Notes under the pieces: generated by a model | Told to the model about the DNA's origin: nothing | What the model saw: the letters and a program-made list of their open reading frames with translations, nothing else | The model's database searches: none | Shown: in pieces, positions 24,755-37,441 of the stretch | Layout: every line of letters begins with the position of its first letter | How positions within the stretch are numbered: position 1 is the first letter of the stretch | Assembly: GCF_003672135.1 (NCBI RefSeq) | Contig: NC_039510.1 | Coordinates: 15,810,001-15,874,000 of the forward strand | Direction of reading: 5' to 3' | DNA length: 64,000 bases | Origin: Ooceraea biroi | Lineage: Eukaryota > Arthropoda > Insecta > Hymenoptera > Formicidae | Program-made: the position numbers and the translations under genes

Positions 24755-27700
24755 ATGGCGTTCGATAGAAGAAAAAGGTTTGAAAAACTGACCACGTCAA
24801 CTCCCGCCCGTGTGGGGCCGGGTACTTACGACATATCGGACCTATCAAAGCCGCTTCGAGATCCGGGTAACTCATAAAATGCACCTACAATATCCGTGTA
24901 TTTTCCGTGAAACTTGCATTCACTCACGTCGTGTATGCTCTTACGCGACTGTGTTCCGCAGAAAACGCTTATCCATTTTTGAACGGTGCCAGCAGGCAGA
25001 CACTCAGCATACCAAAAGACTCGCATAAGTTTCCAGGCCCGGGCTCTTACAATATAGAGGCACTGCGGAAACGTATACCAGAACGTGCAGTTTCCCTATT
25101 CGTGCCTTATTTATTCGCAATCGCTACATATCCCTGCATCGTGTATCAGGACTTTTAGTTCGATCAGATTTAATCATTTACAGGGCGGCATTAGCATCGA
25201 TTATACCGACGTTAGATTCAAAGAAAGCATAGACAAAGGATCAGATCCAGCAAAGTATACCTTGCCGGATGATTTGTTCAAGGAAACGCCGCGGAGAATA
25301 AGATCCCATCCGGGCACTTGGCGAGGTCCTGCGGGCAAAGTACTTTAATGACTTACTTGCCTTCCCTGTTATTTTACCATTTTACTCTGTTATAAGTGAT
25401 ATGTGTCCTTAATGTATTATTGTTCCATTTAAACATGTATACGTGCACGTAATGAGATTTGCGATGCATTTATAGTTATGGTTGATTCGTCCACCGCGGC
25501 CAATCATGCAAACGGGCCTCTCTGTGTTTCCCAGCTCGACACGAGACTTCGGCGGATACGGATACGATGAACGTGGCGTACTTGCGAAAAATCCGGTCAT
25601 CGAGCAGGAGCCGAGCGATTTTTACGACGTTCCCCGAGGGGTATACAAATGCCGTGTCCGTCTCCTTCCTTCCTTAAAAAGTCTCGCGAACGATTATTTA
25701 TACCGCAGGAGACAAACTTTGCTACTCTGAAGTACAAAGGAAACTTTTGGAGCAGAATGAAGGGTAGAGATGACGAACGGACTTCCGCGACTCCGGGTCC
25801 CGGGTGTTACGAGCACGAGACAAAGAAAAGTCCCGCCCAAATCCACGACGAGAGAATCAGAGAAGCGAAAAGGGCTGCCGCTAAGCAGCCGCGTTTCTTG
25901 GAGGCTTTGTGCCGGCAAAAATTGCGCCAAGTAATTTTAAGAACACGCTTTGCAACTTTCGTGCAGCCACCCCTTTTTCTCCTTCGCGAAAACCTCGGGG
26001 AAACTATACCTTTGTATTGACGGATTATTTTAATTATACAATTTATCGTGGCGGAAAAGTTACGGAGGAAATATTTTTGTTTTTCCTACAAAGAATTTTC
26101 CGGCTCCCAATTATTACGATCCACGGAAAAGCGTGTTCGATAAGCACAAACGGATCTCGTGCAAGTGTGATTCTTATGCGGCAGAGCCGCCTCCCTTTAA
26201 TCAGACTGCCAAGGTATGTTACTTCGCAGTGTAATTTTCATCAGTCATTGCGAAATCATTATTGACTGTGACTTGCTCTTTCATTCAAGAGATTCGAAGT
26301 AAAAGTTTGGTCAGATACACCTGGACCTGACGCATACGATGTCGCGATTCGACAAATTTGTTACGGTTCCATTCTTAATGCACCTTTCGGTGCTTGCAGT
26401 GCCCGTTTTAAAAAACCCGTCCGCATGGCGGATACACCAGGTATACATTACTGTCAGAAATCTCTGGATAATGTTCGTTACGAGAACCTCCTATGAATTT
26501 TAATATATGCATTAAATGTTCAAAGTCGAATTACATGAATTTATATTATAGACCCTGGGGATTATCACACAGATATCGGAAATTTGGCCTTTGAATCCGC
26601 CAAGCGTTTTAAAGGCAAACATAAGAAGATGACTGATTACTTAAAGTTTTACGTAACGTCAACATCAATGAGTGACATCACAAGTTTCAGTGAGGAATAT
26701 GCATTAACTGATGAACGTAAGATAACGGATGAGGGAAAATGTGCGGTATATCATGCAGTGTTTAAATCAAGAGTAGAGAGATTTGCCAAAATCCGCAAAG
26801 ACGTAAGTAACGTAAAAATTTTATACATAGTTGTATATTATGCTTTTTCTTTACAATTCAACTGCTTAAATTAATAAAATTAATTAATAAAAATTATTTG
26901 CTAATATGTTTACATTAATTACAAGTTTGCCAAGTTTGCCAAAACTTGTTCTTATCTCAAGTACGATTATATAATTTGTAATTAAACAATTTTTGAATGA
27001 TTCTGTAAATATTTTATGTAATTTTAATCGATATACTGCAGAAACGAAAGTACGTATATGTACAGTTAGCTCCATTCGCTAAAAGATGTCAGCACTATCA
27101 CAAAAGCAGGTCTAAATTATTATGATTAACTTTTCCCAGGATAAACAAATAAACACATACGGACACAAGCATAATTTTAGGATAGATAGCACTCATTTAA
27201 TTAAAAAATTCATTTAATGAAAAACTGCACATAATATTCGACTATTAAAACTCTGGTTTCTAATGAAAATTAAACTAATTTTTTTAAAACACTATCTATT
27301 TTAAACGAAACAAATATTTTTTAACATTTCTCTTTTTATTTATATAATATAATTAAAACTAGAAGAAGAGAAAGAGAAAGAGAGACAAAAATAATCAAGT
27401 AAAATTATATGCAGAAGGAGCCAACAAATACTACTTTTATGTACTCATAACGATATAAAAGGTGATAATGAAAATCGCCTCCGCATTTAACAAGACAGTG
27501 CAAAATTCGGGCCAGTAGTCACAATAAGTTTGTGGTCAGACCGGATGTCCGAAGATTCTTTCGGTCGCTTGCTCGGGAATCCGTGGGCTCGGTGGGACCC
27601 AAGTAATCCTGGAAGCGCAAGGTAATCAGGAGAGCCGGAGACGAAATTAATGGCAGCGGATCGAACCGATGCATCCGTACCCGGGGCGATTCGGGGCCGG

Positions 27701-29637
27701 GATCCAATCTGGCCGTTAATCGAGAGCGTCGGGACGAGATTCGATGCCGCAGCCAGTAGATAGGCCAGGATAGAATCGCCAGTGCCGAACGACTTGCTGC
27801 TGATTCCGCTGTGCCCGACGAGTTCGTATAGTTTCGATTAGCCGGCGTGTCTCGCTTAAACAATCGAAACAATGCGAAGCCGTAAGCAAAGTCTGTGATG
27901 CATCTACGTGCACAGCATCAGTAAATGAATTAAACGCGCTTATTGACCAGCCACATCAGTTCCTCGGCGAATGGTCGAATCACCCATCGATAACTAGGAG
28001 GAACAGCAGTTGGTGTCCTCCCTTTCATCGAGCCTTTTTCATCGACAATAACGGTATCAACCCCGCAACTCAAGAAGGCTGTATCTGCATGATATGGAGA
28101 AGAGTGGTGACTGTGCGTCGGAAATGACATTTTGCTGTGCTCTGCAGGTCATTTCCACGTAGAAGCGCGTGGCCGAGAATGTTGCCCAGAGAAATCACTT
28201 CCGGCTCGCTGAGCCGGAAATTCGAGCCAATCCCTGCCTGGTGTCTCTGTCCCTATAGTGCGAACTACGGATAACCGGAAACGTCGACGCTCGGATTTGC
28301 GTCGAGCCGGCGTCTATCCTAAATGATTAAATTACGAAGGAGGGGGTGAAATTTTCCTGATTATCGTGCAATCTCTTGATCTCAACGCATAGAATTAGTG
28401 TATCTCGACCTATAAAAAGTGAAATATTTTTTATGCGCGCGTTTTCACGCGTCTCGCGATGAACATAGTACAATAAGATCGAGTACTATGCCAATATTCA
28501 TTTGCTACGGATTAAGGATTATTTATCGTTCAATTTTGATAGGATGATGGACCGTATCCGGGTGCTTACGAAGCTTTATCAGCTTTCAAGGCTAATCGTG
28601 ATAGATGCGATTTCCTTTGCCGACGATTAGCTCCACCCTTCGGTTCACGCGCCAGTCGCTTTCCGACGATACCGAAAAGCCTTGATTTCCATGTACCAGG
28701 TACAAAGCGAGGTAGATGACAAAGAAATCGTCGGGGAAGCTTTTTCATTATTGCCATGCGTGCACAGGTCCGTCACACTACGATCTCAGAGGAGATATAT
28801 CAAAGAACGTGAAGTACGGCGTGATATGCTACGCTCCTCGTGAACGAAACAAGGAAATCAAAGGACCAGGACCATCGCACTATCGCGTAAATTTTTTTCA
28901 ATTTATATGTAATCGGTAATACATTTCGCTGGACATTTAGTGAACGTACGTTTTATAATAAACAGTTTTATGACAAATACTATATAGATTGTAAGTAATT
29001 AGCATTTCTGATTGATCTCGGTACGCGAACATATTGGAAAATAATTAACGGTTGAGTGATTGCTTTCGAGCGGCTCCGCTTTTTTCATTTTCCGACTGGT
29101 GGAAGCATTCGATAGTATTTACTTACTTGTAACATGGCAGGATATTGCGTGCTCGTAGGACGCGAGAGTAATACCGGATGCTTCAGATGGTGATGTATGA
29201 GGTACAGTTATGCACTATGAGATGACTAGCATCCTGCATTATTCCGTCTACCGTATTTTCGCCATATCCGTGTGTAAAGTGGTTTCATAAATCGCAGGCT
29301 CTAGAGAAAAATGCGACTTGTTTATCATGAACATTATAATGCACTGTTTGTGTGAATAATATCGTTCATGATTTCAAGCGCTCAAATGCCATATAGACTC
29401 AATTTAATACACGTTTAATTCAGTTAATCGTTTATTATGCAGATACATCCGTATATCGCATCATCGGTCCTGAAGAAGTCGTTTAACATCACTCTCGATA
29501 AATCGGAAATCGTAAAACCTAGCTGTAAAATTCAGAAGTCGTCGTGCCATCGACGATCGAAGAAAACTTCTCGTTACTTCGTTGTGCCTCGAAGAACGTA
29601 TCAGCATTGTGTTTCCAAATCGTTATTGATCAACTGA
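24755..29637 (+). CDS. Sperm-tail PG-rich repeat-containing protein, STPG2-like
   Basis: Proposed exons are 24755-24866, 24962-25072 (end uncertain), 25184-25339, 25476-25640, 25709-25930, 26094-26213, 26290-26440, 26552-26802, 28543-28699, 28768-28886 and 29443-29637, about 586 residues. Nine of ten junctions agree in phase with GT-AG introns, the shortest 68 bp. PG-rich motifs recur: VGPGTYD, FPGPGSYN, TPGPGCYE, FPAPNYYD, TPGPDAYD, DPGDYH, YPGAYE, VPGPSHYD, KGPGPSHYR. This spacing (roughly one motif per 40-60 residues) is the hallmark of STPG/SHIPPO-type proteins associated with flagellar microtubule doublets. An internal basic helix reads HDERIREAKRAAAKQPRF. The junction from exon 2 to exon 3 does not keep frame with the obvious donor at 25073. 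A weaker donor at 25090 (GCA|GTTTCC) would keep it. Otherwise there is an assembly indel or a missed exon. It is divergent from NudC, with the transposon between them. Expression in testis is expected from the family. Confidence 0.82.
27355..27387. repeat. GA-rich purine tract
   Basis: Imperfect AGA/GAAA run in the AT-rich part of the large intron of the STPG2-like gene. Confidence 0.6.
27490..28265 (-). pseudogene. Unidentified minus-strand coding-like fragments in an intron of the STPG2-like gene
   Basis: This GC-richer island inside the AT-rich intron 26803-28542 translates on the minus strand into protein-like pieces in shifting frames. Near 28150-28230 there is SEPEVISLGNILGHALLRGN. At 27930-28130 there is a Met-started frame ending RPFAEELMWLVNKRV. 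Near 27850-27920 there is DAVHVDASQTLLTASHCFD. From about 27840 to 27492 there is a frame with SKSFGTGDSILAYLLAAASN ending at a TAA. Amino-acid composition is more protein-like than the surrounding spurious frames, but stops and frame changes separate the pieces. I cannot name the family. It could be a decayed nested gene, a multi-exon gene whose short introns I failed to place, or chance. Confidence 0.35.
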
Positions 29638-29643
29638 CAAATT

Positions 29644-29655
29644 AATAAAATAAAA
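29644..29655 (+). terminator. Candidate polyadenylation signals of the STPG2-like gene
   Basis: Two overlapping AATAAA hexamers start just after the stop codon at 29635-29637. The last exon would then have a very short 3' untranslated region. Confidence 0.5.
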
Positions 29656-30131
29656 TAGACTAAATCTTCTCTCCCTTTTATCGAGTAATTTCAAACATAA
29701 TTATCGAACATGTATGTTTTTAACTTTTTATAACATTTTCTTCATGCAGTTTTTTATTTCCAAACTTAATCGAATCACAAAATTTCTTGAATAAATCATT
29801 TAATCTACTGCAAGCAAGTCTTAGGTTTCTATAAATCATTTATGCTTACTTATGCGAGACACGGATGTAAAAAATCTATAAATATTCAAACAAGAAGAAG
29901 AACTTGCAGTGCAATAAATTTTTCTTCATACTTTCGAGAGGGAGATCGCGACTAAGATCAATACCGCGAAAGTTGGAGATGGCAAAAGACGTTCACTGAA
30001 CTGTAACATTCGAGCGTAATGATGCGTGAAGAAAGGCAAATGTTTCCCAAATATCAAATCATGCGACTGGAAAGGCAACTTGCTCACACTTATTGGCCAC
30101 TATGTAGCAAGTAAAATAAAATTTAACGTCT

Positions 30132-30160
30132 TTCGCTCAGTATTGAATATACTGAGCGAA
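30132..30160. repeat. Perfect 12-bp inverted repeat with a 5-base loop
   Basis: TTCGCTCAGTAT (30132-30143) pairs perfectly with ATACTGAGCGAA (30149-30160) around TGAAT. Three further pairs form after a one-base mismatch. It may be a small hairpin or part of a decayed MITE. Confidence 0.6.
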
Positions 30161-30365
30161 CGACTGTTGGCTTGAAACGAGATAACATTTATCAAACGTG
30201 TCATGTAACTTTAATATACTTATATATTTATGTTTATACATATAGATGCATATTTATGAAATCAGCAAAATAATCTCTAGAACAGTTTGTATAGGATTAT
30301 ATGACTCATGCGAATTCGAGACCGACACTGGACGAGAGTAACGCGTATATAACGAATGATTTTTA

Positions 30366-30433
30366 TCATAAACACAAAGAGGATCTATACATCAGACAGG
30401 AAGTATAAGTATCAAGATCCTCTTTGCATCTGC
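30366..30433. repeat. Imperfect hairpin of about 68 bases
   Basis: CAAAGAGGATCT (30375-30386) pairs with AGATCCTCTTTG (30415-30426). Outer segments TCATAA and TTATGA also pair across a bulge. The size is in the range of insect microRNA precursors, but the stem is broken by asymmetric bulges and no known mature sequence is recognisable. Confidence 0.4.
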
Positions 30434-31427
30434 GTGTTATGAATATCTCTTAATACTCACCAGCTGTACTGATGATTCTCTTTCCTCCCTTTTTAGTGAA
30501 CAAAGACTGTACCTCAACTCGTCTACGTAACAAATAAAGAAAGATTATTTATAAATTTGTACAAAATTTAAATAATTTACGTACTTATATTGTGTGCACA
30601 GCAAATATTATATGCGACAACAGTTGTCAAATAATATTGCCAAGATAATTATTAGAATCTAATAAACGAGGATGAAAATTATGCAAGTTAAACGTTGAAT
30701 CGTTACCAATGGACCAGATATGCATTGCATCATTGATTATGCCAATGCATATATAGCGGTTTTAAACGAATCAGAGATCACAGATGATTTGTGTGAACAT
30801 CATATTATGTTCGTTCATGCGAGGATATATTGCCTCTATAATCATGAATTTCATGCCAGCCAAAATTTAAAGATAAGATAAATAACTACGTCTTCACTGT
30901 TTGTGAGTAAATTATAATATGATCAAACCTTTTTCTAGAAAATTACATATGCGTTTAAATAATAATCTTACTCAAAGTTTAATCATATGTTAAATAATGG
31001 TGTTTCAAAAATTGATAACATCTATGTAATTATTTATATTTGAATATGTATAGTATATTTTAAAGGCTATTCGAATAATGTTTTATTCGAATAATGCTCA
31101 ACTCTGATTTATACATATTCAAACGTATTAAAAGAATTTTAGATATCATATAAACAGTTTTCTGATCTTTTCTTATTAAATATAATACAATAAAATACTC
31201 TTAGAAAGATGAGATAGATACGCTTTCCTTACAGATGAAAGAGGATCGCATTGCACGAGGAATCGGGGTGTACCCTGAATAACGTTACAAGATATACAAG
31301 TCTTGACTCACATTACAGGGGGACGTTACGCTTGCAAAAAGCATTGGTGTGAGTATGTCGTTGCTGCGAAGATATTATAATACATAACGATGTTTCCGTG
31401 TCGTCTAAGAAGTTTGCTCATTTGCAG

Positions 31428-32950
31428 GCTAAAATGTTTAAGATATCCCTGTCAAGAATTTTGTAGCGTACCTTCGCAAACTTCGTTAACCAAGATACTA
31501 TATGATATTATAATGGTGTTAATAAAATTATGGCAAATGATATGATGTTCATGGTTAGCTTAGCTGACTGGGATTTACTGTCTAATTTACAATTTTTGGA
31601 AGAACGTACGAATTCTATATTAGTAGAATGGTTCCAGGATTATGCTAAAATAGTATTTGAAGCCTTTGTAGATAGGGTATAAAATTATAGCATAAGTGAA
31701 AAAAGAAAATTTGTCAAAAATATGTCTAATAATTACAAACATATAATTTTGTTTGCATGTTTGTAATTTTTGAATATGGGATCTTCTTTTTGTTACATTT
31801 TTGTAATAATTTCCGATTTTTTAAAGAGAAATACGTACTTGTACTCTTATATTGAATTCTGCTTTTAGGAAATTTTGGGTTACCATAATCGAGACGAATT
31901 TGTGATAGTGTATCCTGACCGCAGTATGCTTATAGCGGCAATTAATTAATCTGACATTGCGGATTATCTCTGTGGTCATTGTGCACTATTGGCGTACGCA
32001 AAGGTATACGACATGTATAATGAAAATTTTCGTCGATCACAGAATGGTATGCACCAACGGCAAATAATTTGGCAAGACATTTTTATTCGGATTACTGGGA
32101 GAAGATTACAATTCGAATGAGTTTTCATTTCAACTTGAAAGCTCTCGTCGCAGTGTATTAAAATCGTGTCTTTTCGCAATCAGCGATAGGAAAAGTTGGA
32201 ATTATTCAATCCTACGTGTGGATGGAACTGCAGAACGATGATTCACAAGTCGATATTTCCGGACAGAGAAGAGGCCTCGAAATGGCACAATGGCTGGCTC
32301 ACTCATCCAATTTTCAGCAAAAGCGGCGACTATTCGAAGCTGATGAGAGATCGAGTAGAGACTTCAAAAGTCTCTTCCAAGGATTCTCCCGTTCGCGATG
32401 CCTTATTTCACAGACGAGGAGGTGCGCCTTGTCAAGGGCTCCGCCGATTTCTTCGGGATTAATTTTTACGGAGAAGTTGATATTCGCTTGGACAAAAGAA
32501 ATGTCTTTCGAACGCGACGCTGATGGTGCACTCGTTCCACAAAGAGAATGTACATAATACATGTACGAAGATAAAACGCTGTAAATTATTACGAAAGATC
32601 ATACATCATGCGTTATGTGTCATGTGTAAAGATATATATCTCTCGCAATTACATGATTTTGATTGCAGATTACAGCGTCGGCGCTCGGCAAATTACTGGA
32701 GCGGTTAAATAACGATTACATGCTACCCGAAGTTTGCATAACTGAAAACGGGTATGTCGATATCGGGCAAATTGTGACTAACGGAGAAATAGTGGATGTA
32801 AACGGAATAATTTACCTTCCGCAGAGCACGTGTCGCAAGTTATGAAAGCTATGCAAAAAAGCATCAATATGCGGAGTTATTCGATTTGGTCGTTAGCCAG
32901 CGATTTTTCACGGTATGGTAATTCATCCATAGAGTTAATTGAAATTACAA
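31428..32950 (+). pseudogene. Glycoside hydrolase family 1 (myrosinase/beta-glucosidase-like) pseudogene
   Basis: An exon-like block at 31428-31676 aligns in order to GH1 (KMFKISLSRIL, then DWDLLSNLQFL, then WFQDYAKIVFEAFVDR) but has in-frame stops at 31464-31466 and 31503-31505. After an acceptor near 31868 comes KFWVTIIETNL, equivalent to the GH1 W-x-T-x-N-E-P acid/base motif, with Asn and Pro lost, followed by a stop. DIADYLCGHCALLAYAKVYD follows near 31953-32012. From 32196 the homology jumps between frames: GKVGIIQSYVW, then HNGWLTHPIFSKSGDY in another frame, then PYFTDEEVRLVKGSADFFGI in a third. After an acceptor at 32668 come PEVCITENGY, which keeps the nucleophile Glu, then SAEHVSQVMKAMQKS and YSIWSLASDFSRYG after a further frame break. 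Retained splice sites show decay of a normal gene, not a retrocopy. GH1 genes are often multicopy in insects. Confidence 0.88.
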
Positions 32951-35900
32951 TACATCACGCTCGCAAACAAATCGTTAATTGAAATCAGAGCGTAAAGTTA
33001 TTGCGTGTGCAACTTGTATTCGTGTGTGTATGTATGCTTTCATAAATACCAATAAAATTATACGCATTTCTCTAATAACAAATCAAAGTATACATGTTTA
33101 TATTTAAATAATTTCATTTTTATATGTTCCAACAGAAAACTCAACTTTTATTTAAATAAAATTTAATTACAAAGATAATAACACTTCAAAACATCAAAAT
33201 AATATAATATAAAGACGATACGTCAAAACTTTAAAACAAAAAAGTACATGCACAAATTTAAAGAATAAACTCTGTTATCTCGCGTTTGCACTGCGGCATA
33301 AAACATTGCGTAAACTTTGAAACTCGCAAACATCTGCGTTTTCTCCACGACATGTCAGCGTGTCCGTAAAACACAGATCGATAAGTCTTTCCTTGGCGCA
33401 ACCGGCACTTTGTGCGCGATTAAAACGGCACTCACGCGAATTCAACTCGGGCGACGCCTGGGGCGCGACGCTGATACCACCCCGATGACAAGGGGTGTAT
33501 CATCCGTGTAGTCAACGACCCGCTAATTTCCTCGCCGAATCGTCACGCGCGGCTTGCCGGCTTGCGTCCGGGAAGCAATTCCGCAGATTCTTGCCTGCGA
33601 GGAATGTCGCCTTTGATCGTCTCTCCCGAACGTCACTCTAACAAGAAGCGACGGATGCGGCGGATAACTCTGCAACAACGTATCCGCGAGTCAGCCCTTC
33701 CGTCGCCGTTACCGAGAAAAGCCCTTTGAAACGTCGCTTCACCCGATGCGAAGGAAACGACATTCATATCGCAAGTTCGAGCCGGAAGTGTGGTAATACC
33801 GATTGTCACCTGACGATGACGGAAATAGCGTTATCCGCGCTTCAACGTCCGTCCCGACGGCGGAAGTTAATGCGCATTAACGGTTGTCTGCGGGAAATAA
33901 GGACGCGCGCCAGAAAGGGCTGGGACGTAGATTACATATTTAAAAAGAATTTAGCTGAGAGGCTGTAAGCTGCATATCTGCATTGCGAAAATTCTGTATT
34001 ACATGCACGACGATATTATTATACATGCTTTTATCGCTTAAGGTAAGTCTCATTTTTGTAATAATGAGAGTGACGTAACATGATCGCCACGTGATGATGT
34101 ATTGAGTCTCAATGACGCACGGCATGACGAACGCGAGCTCGTCCTTATTTTACGTCGAGGCTGTGAGCGTGCAACTTGACATTTTCGGCGATGTTGAGCA
34201 TCGTCCACTCGGTTAATCGGCACATCTCGAGCCTGGCGTTGATAATGTGGCCGTACGCGAGACTGGCAACGAGGGCGACATTACCGTCGCAACCCCACGT
34301 CGGACAGGACTGGGGGTATCAATCAGCGGTACATGAAAGGGGCGCGGTTCGGCCACGTCTGTCCTCGGATCTCGTATTGTCTGCCGAGGACAGATAGACA
34401 GCACCGGCACGCCGGCATCCCGACGTATCTCTGTCCGATGACGCTTCTGTTACTGGAAGTGTCACGCTACTTTGTTCTAGTTCGCCATGTAAGTGATTCG
34501 GTGTGTGCGATGGGTGCTATTATGCTACTCGAAGCTTTGTTAGTTCACGACTAGGTGAGGAGTAGAGATGGCGAAGGAAGCGCGCATTCGACACGTGCCA
34601 TTGCATAGTGCTAAGTCTTATTGTTCCGGGTTCCCGTTTGAAAGTTTCGCGATAAAACAATGGGACACGCGACATTAACAAAAACCAAGAAAATAGACTG
34701 CCGTGGAAAATCATAAATGAAATAGTTTGTAGCAATATCAGTTATAGGTACTTGATATTTGAGATGCTTGAGGAGTATGCAATATTGTAGGAAACAGGGG
34801 ATACATCGATTTTTCTCTTCAATACTTTAAATGTATATTTAATAGTCGAGTGATAATAAAATCAAAATGTAGCATGAGATAAAACGAACACATAAGTGCA
34901 ACGTAAAATAAATTCACTCGCAATGTTCTTTCTCTCATCATAAGTCTTTCATAAAATCAACTCTATTATTCTCTCTCTATTATTCTCTCTATTATTCGTT
35001 CCTTTTTTGGATTCTTTCTCCGTAAGCGGAGAAGGTTTTGGTTTTGGTTTTCATAATATACATTGTGATTTTATTATTCCTTTTCTCTCTGGCAAACATG
35101 CCTTATAAATAATACAAAAGAGGTAATAATATACAGAAAATATGAATAGCATTAGCAGTTGTATTTTTAAATATTCGATTACTACAATATTTTTCATGAA
35201 CAGGGAAAGTCAGAAAGCAAGATTTACTACAATGAAAAGGCTGTTGGATAAAATGACTAGAGTCATAATTTTTACAATTAAAAATTTCTATTATCCAAGT
35301 AATATCCAAGTAATATTTTTTCCTTGAACGTAAGACAAAAGGCTCACATCCGTTGTTAGTAAGTAAAGAAAGAAGGGCTAGCGAGGCATAGATCATTCTC
35401 TTTCGGTCCCCTCGAAAGTACCTCCCGACTGTACCCCATGGACAAAGGGTCTTGCCACACGACTGTCTCAGTTTTTCGCGACTCACGCAGTCGTTCGCGA
35501 AAAGCCATTGTTTGCGCGTATGATGACGGGGTCTGCAAAAGTCACTGTAGGGGAAGGCAGAAAGGAATATCCCGCCAGGAAGGATGTGACGTTGTCCCTT
35601 TGACTTTACTAGCACTTTGGTCGGGGGTGGCAGCCATCTAGCATCGTTCCATCCCTCTTCTCTATCATATTGTCATTTATACTCTCTTTGCGTCTATATG
35701 AACTATGTAAAAACCTCTCTTTAACAAACATGTTTATTTCTTTCTTAAATCGTTTGGATAATAATTATGTCAATTCAATTTTTAATTGTAGATGAAATTA
35801 TACATTATCAGAATTATCAGATTAAAAACTCAACAGGCAAATAAATTTCACTAAAGAAGAAGTTGGCACGTCGAGTGCTTCGAACTTTGGAAAACTTTCA

Positions 35901-36940
35901 CCAAAGCTGCGAGACTAAAGTGGTAGAGCCATTCTTCGTCGCATTTACGAAACTGAGTGAAAACAAACGCATAAATGAAGGGAAACAGCAGGAGCTTTTT
36001 TGCTTCGAGCAATCGCGTACGGTCATTTAGCCAACGGTGTCGCCGCCCTTGATTCATCCCCCTTCACTACGATACCGCGATCTTTTGATGTATTCGGTAC
36101 ATCGTAACTCCTGTTCCATTGAATTCGACGGAGCCATAAAATCGAGCGTTTCTTCGGCTCGAACTACCACCGATAGGATTTATGTCGTCGGTTTCACCGA
36201 CGAAACGCCTCATTTCCGCTGATCTCTATGACAATATAGATGCCAGGATGATCTTCCCAGTGTCTACACTTAACGCGAACGTCGCGCACGAGGGAGATAT
36301 TTTTATTTTACGGTGGTAAGATAAAGGCTGCGCGCACTGAAAACTACTACTGCTCAAAAGTTATGGATGTACAAAGTTTAAGAAACCCTCCGGCCATTAT
36401 AAGTACATGGGCATAACTGAAGTTATATATCCTGAAATATTTTTTATCTCTTAACTTTTTCCTTGTCATATACTTTCAGCGCGTTTTTTTGCATCCCGCC
36501 AAACGTCCGAATCCAAGATTGCCTCTCGCCCGCGGCTAATCCTCGCGAGGTTCGCGGAGGACACATCCGGAAATGAATATTAAAGTTTCCCAGTCGCGTC
36601 ATAACGGAAGGCCCCAAACGATCCATAAACCAGCTTTCAAGCGGACGAGAGGAACTCCGACGCACAGCTCGTTACCCCGGGCGCAAAAAGAATTCGCCGA
36701 CGAGCCGCGCAGACTGGGCCGATATCCTCGCGCGGAAAGGCGGATGCTCCGAAAAGTCTGGCGAACAATGAAGTCGTCTGGCGAATGTTCGTGGACAGAC
36801 TCTCAGCGTGACTGGTGGTACACGGGACGGGATCTCCGTAGCTTATTCTGGCAAGTACTTTTATCTCCGAGGCGGGCGCGAGAATGTACTCGCGAGGTAT
36901 CCGGTGGCGGCGTATCCGGCGAGGACGAGAACGAAGCGGT
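32951..36940. other. Gene-free stretch
   Basis: AT-rich to about 33300, then CpG-rich blocks (33300-33960, 34130-34500, 36440-36940) separated by AT-rich DNA. The longest frame is 170 codons on the minus strand (35103-35615). It lacks any recognised domain and runs through AT-rich DNA with unlikely codon use, so I do not call it. Confidence 0.5.
34961..34999. repeat. Three tandem copies of a CTCTATTATT unit
   Basis: CTCTATTATTCT recurs three times with a 2-bp length variation in a pyrimidine-rich setting. Confidence 0.75.
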
Positions 36941-36947
36941 TACTGAC

Positions 36948-36982
36948 GAGAGAGAGAGAGAGAAAAGAAAGTGAAAGGAAGA

Positions 36983-37025
<43 letters not shown>

Positions 37026-37026
37026 C
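36948..37026. repeat. GA dinucleotide microsatellite
   Basis: A first GA run at 36948-36961 and a longer one at 36986-37025 (about 20 units with one interruption) are separated by a purine-rich spacer. Such long runs are polymorphic in most insects. Confidence 0.9.
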
Positions 37027-37407
37027 GAGCGACTCGTCGACGGGGGGCGGCGGCGAGGGCGGGTTTCAGTCCGGGTGCTCGGCGTTATCTGTACGCCACG
37101 TAGGAGCGTCGACATTTAAAATGCAGATTAGAGAACACAGAGCGGGGGTGCAAACGCAGACGTAAACGTAAGAGCGCTGGGTGGCAAGTGTTTTATTGGG
37201 GCCAGCTTCCGCTTCTGCCTCCCTGGCTCGGTGCGGGCAGCGCGCGATGCGGCGCGGCGCGATGCCACCGCGCAGATAAAGTCACAACCCCCTTCCCGAA
37301 CTTAACCGCCCGCTAATTTATTGATCTCTGATTTATTTGATGCGGCTGGCCGTCAAGCTTTAATTGCCCGCGAAGCGTTTGACGGATTTTAATAGAGCAC
37401 GAGACAA

Positions 37408-37441
37408 GAAAGAGAAAGAGAGAGAGAGAGAGAGAGGGAGA
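37408..37441. repeat. Second GA microsatellite
   Basis: GA run with a few A or G interruptions, about 400 bp right of the larger GA microsatellite. Confidence 0.85.

Larger units (their letters stand above)
29656..31427. other. AT-rich intergenic stretch with small hairpins
   Basis: No gene is recognised. The start of the GH1 pseudogene may reach left of 31428: after an acceptor-like TTACAG near 31318, a short frame reads GDVTLAKSIGVSM, resembling the GH1 region before the first recognised exon. Two inverted repeats are listed separately. Confidence 0.5.

Noticed and set aside
35103..35615. 170-codon minus-strand frame
   Set aside because: It runs through AT-rich DNA, has Cys/Phe/Tyr-rich composition and no recognised motif or splice context.
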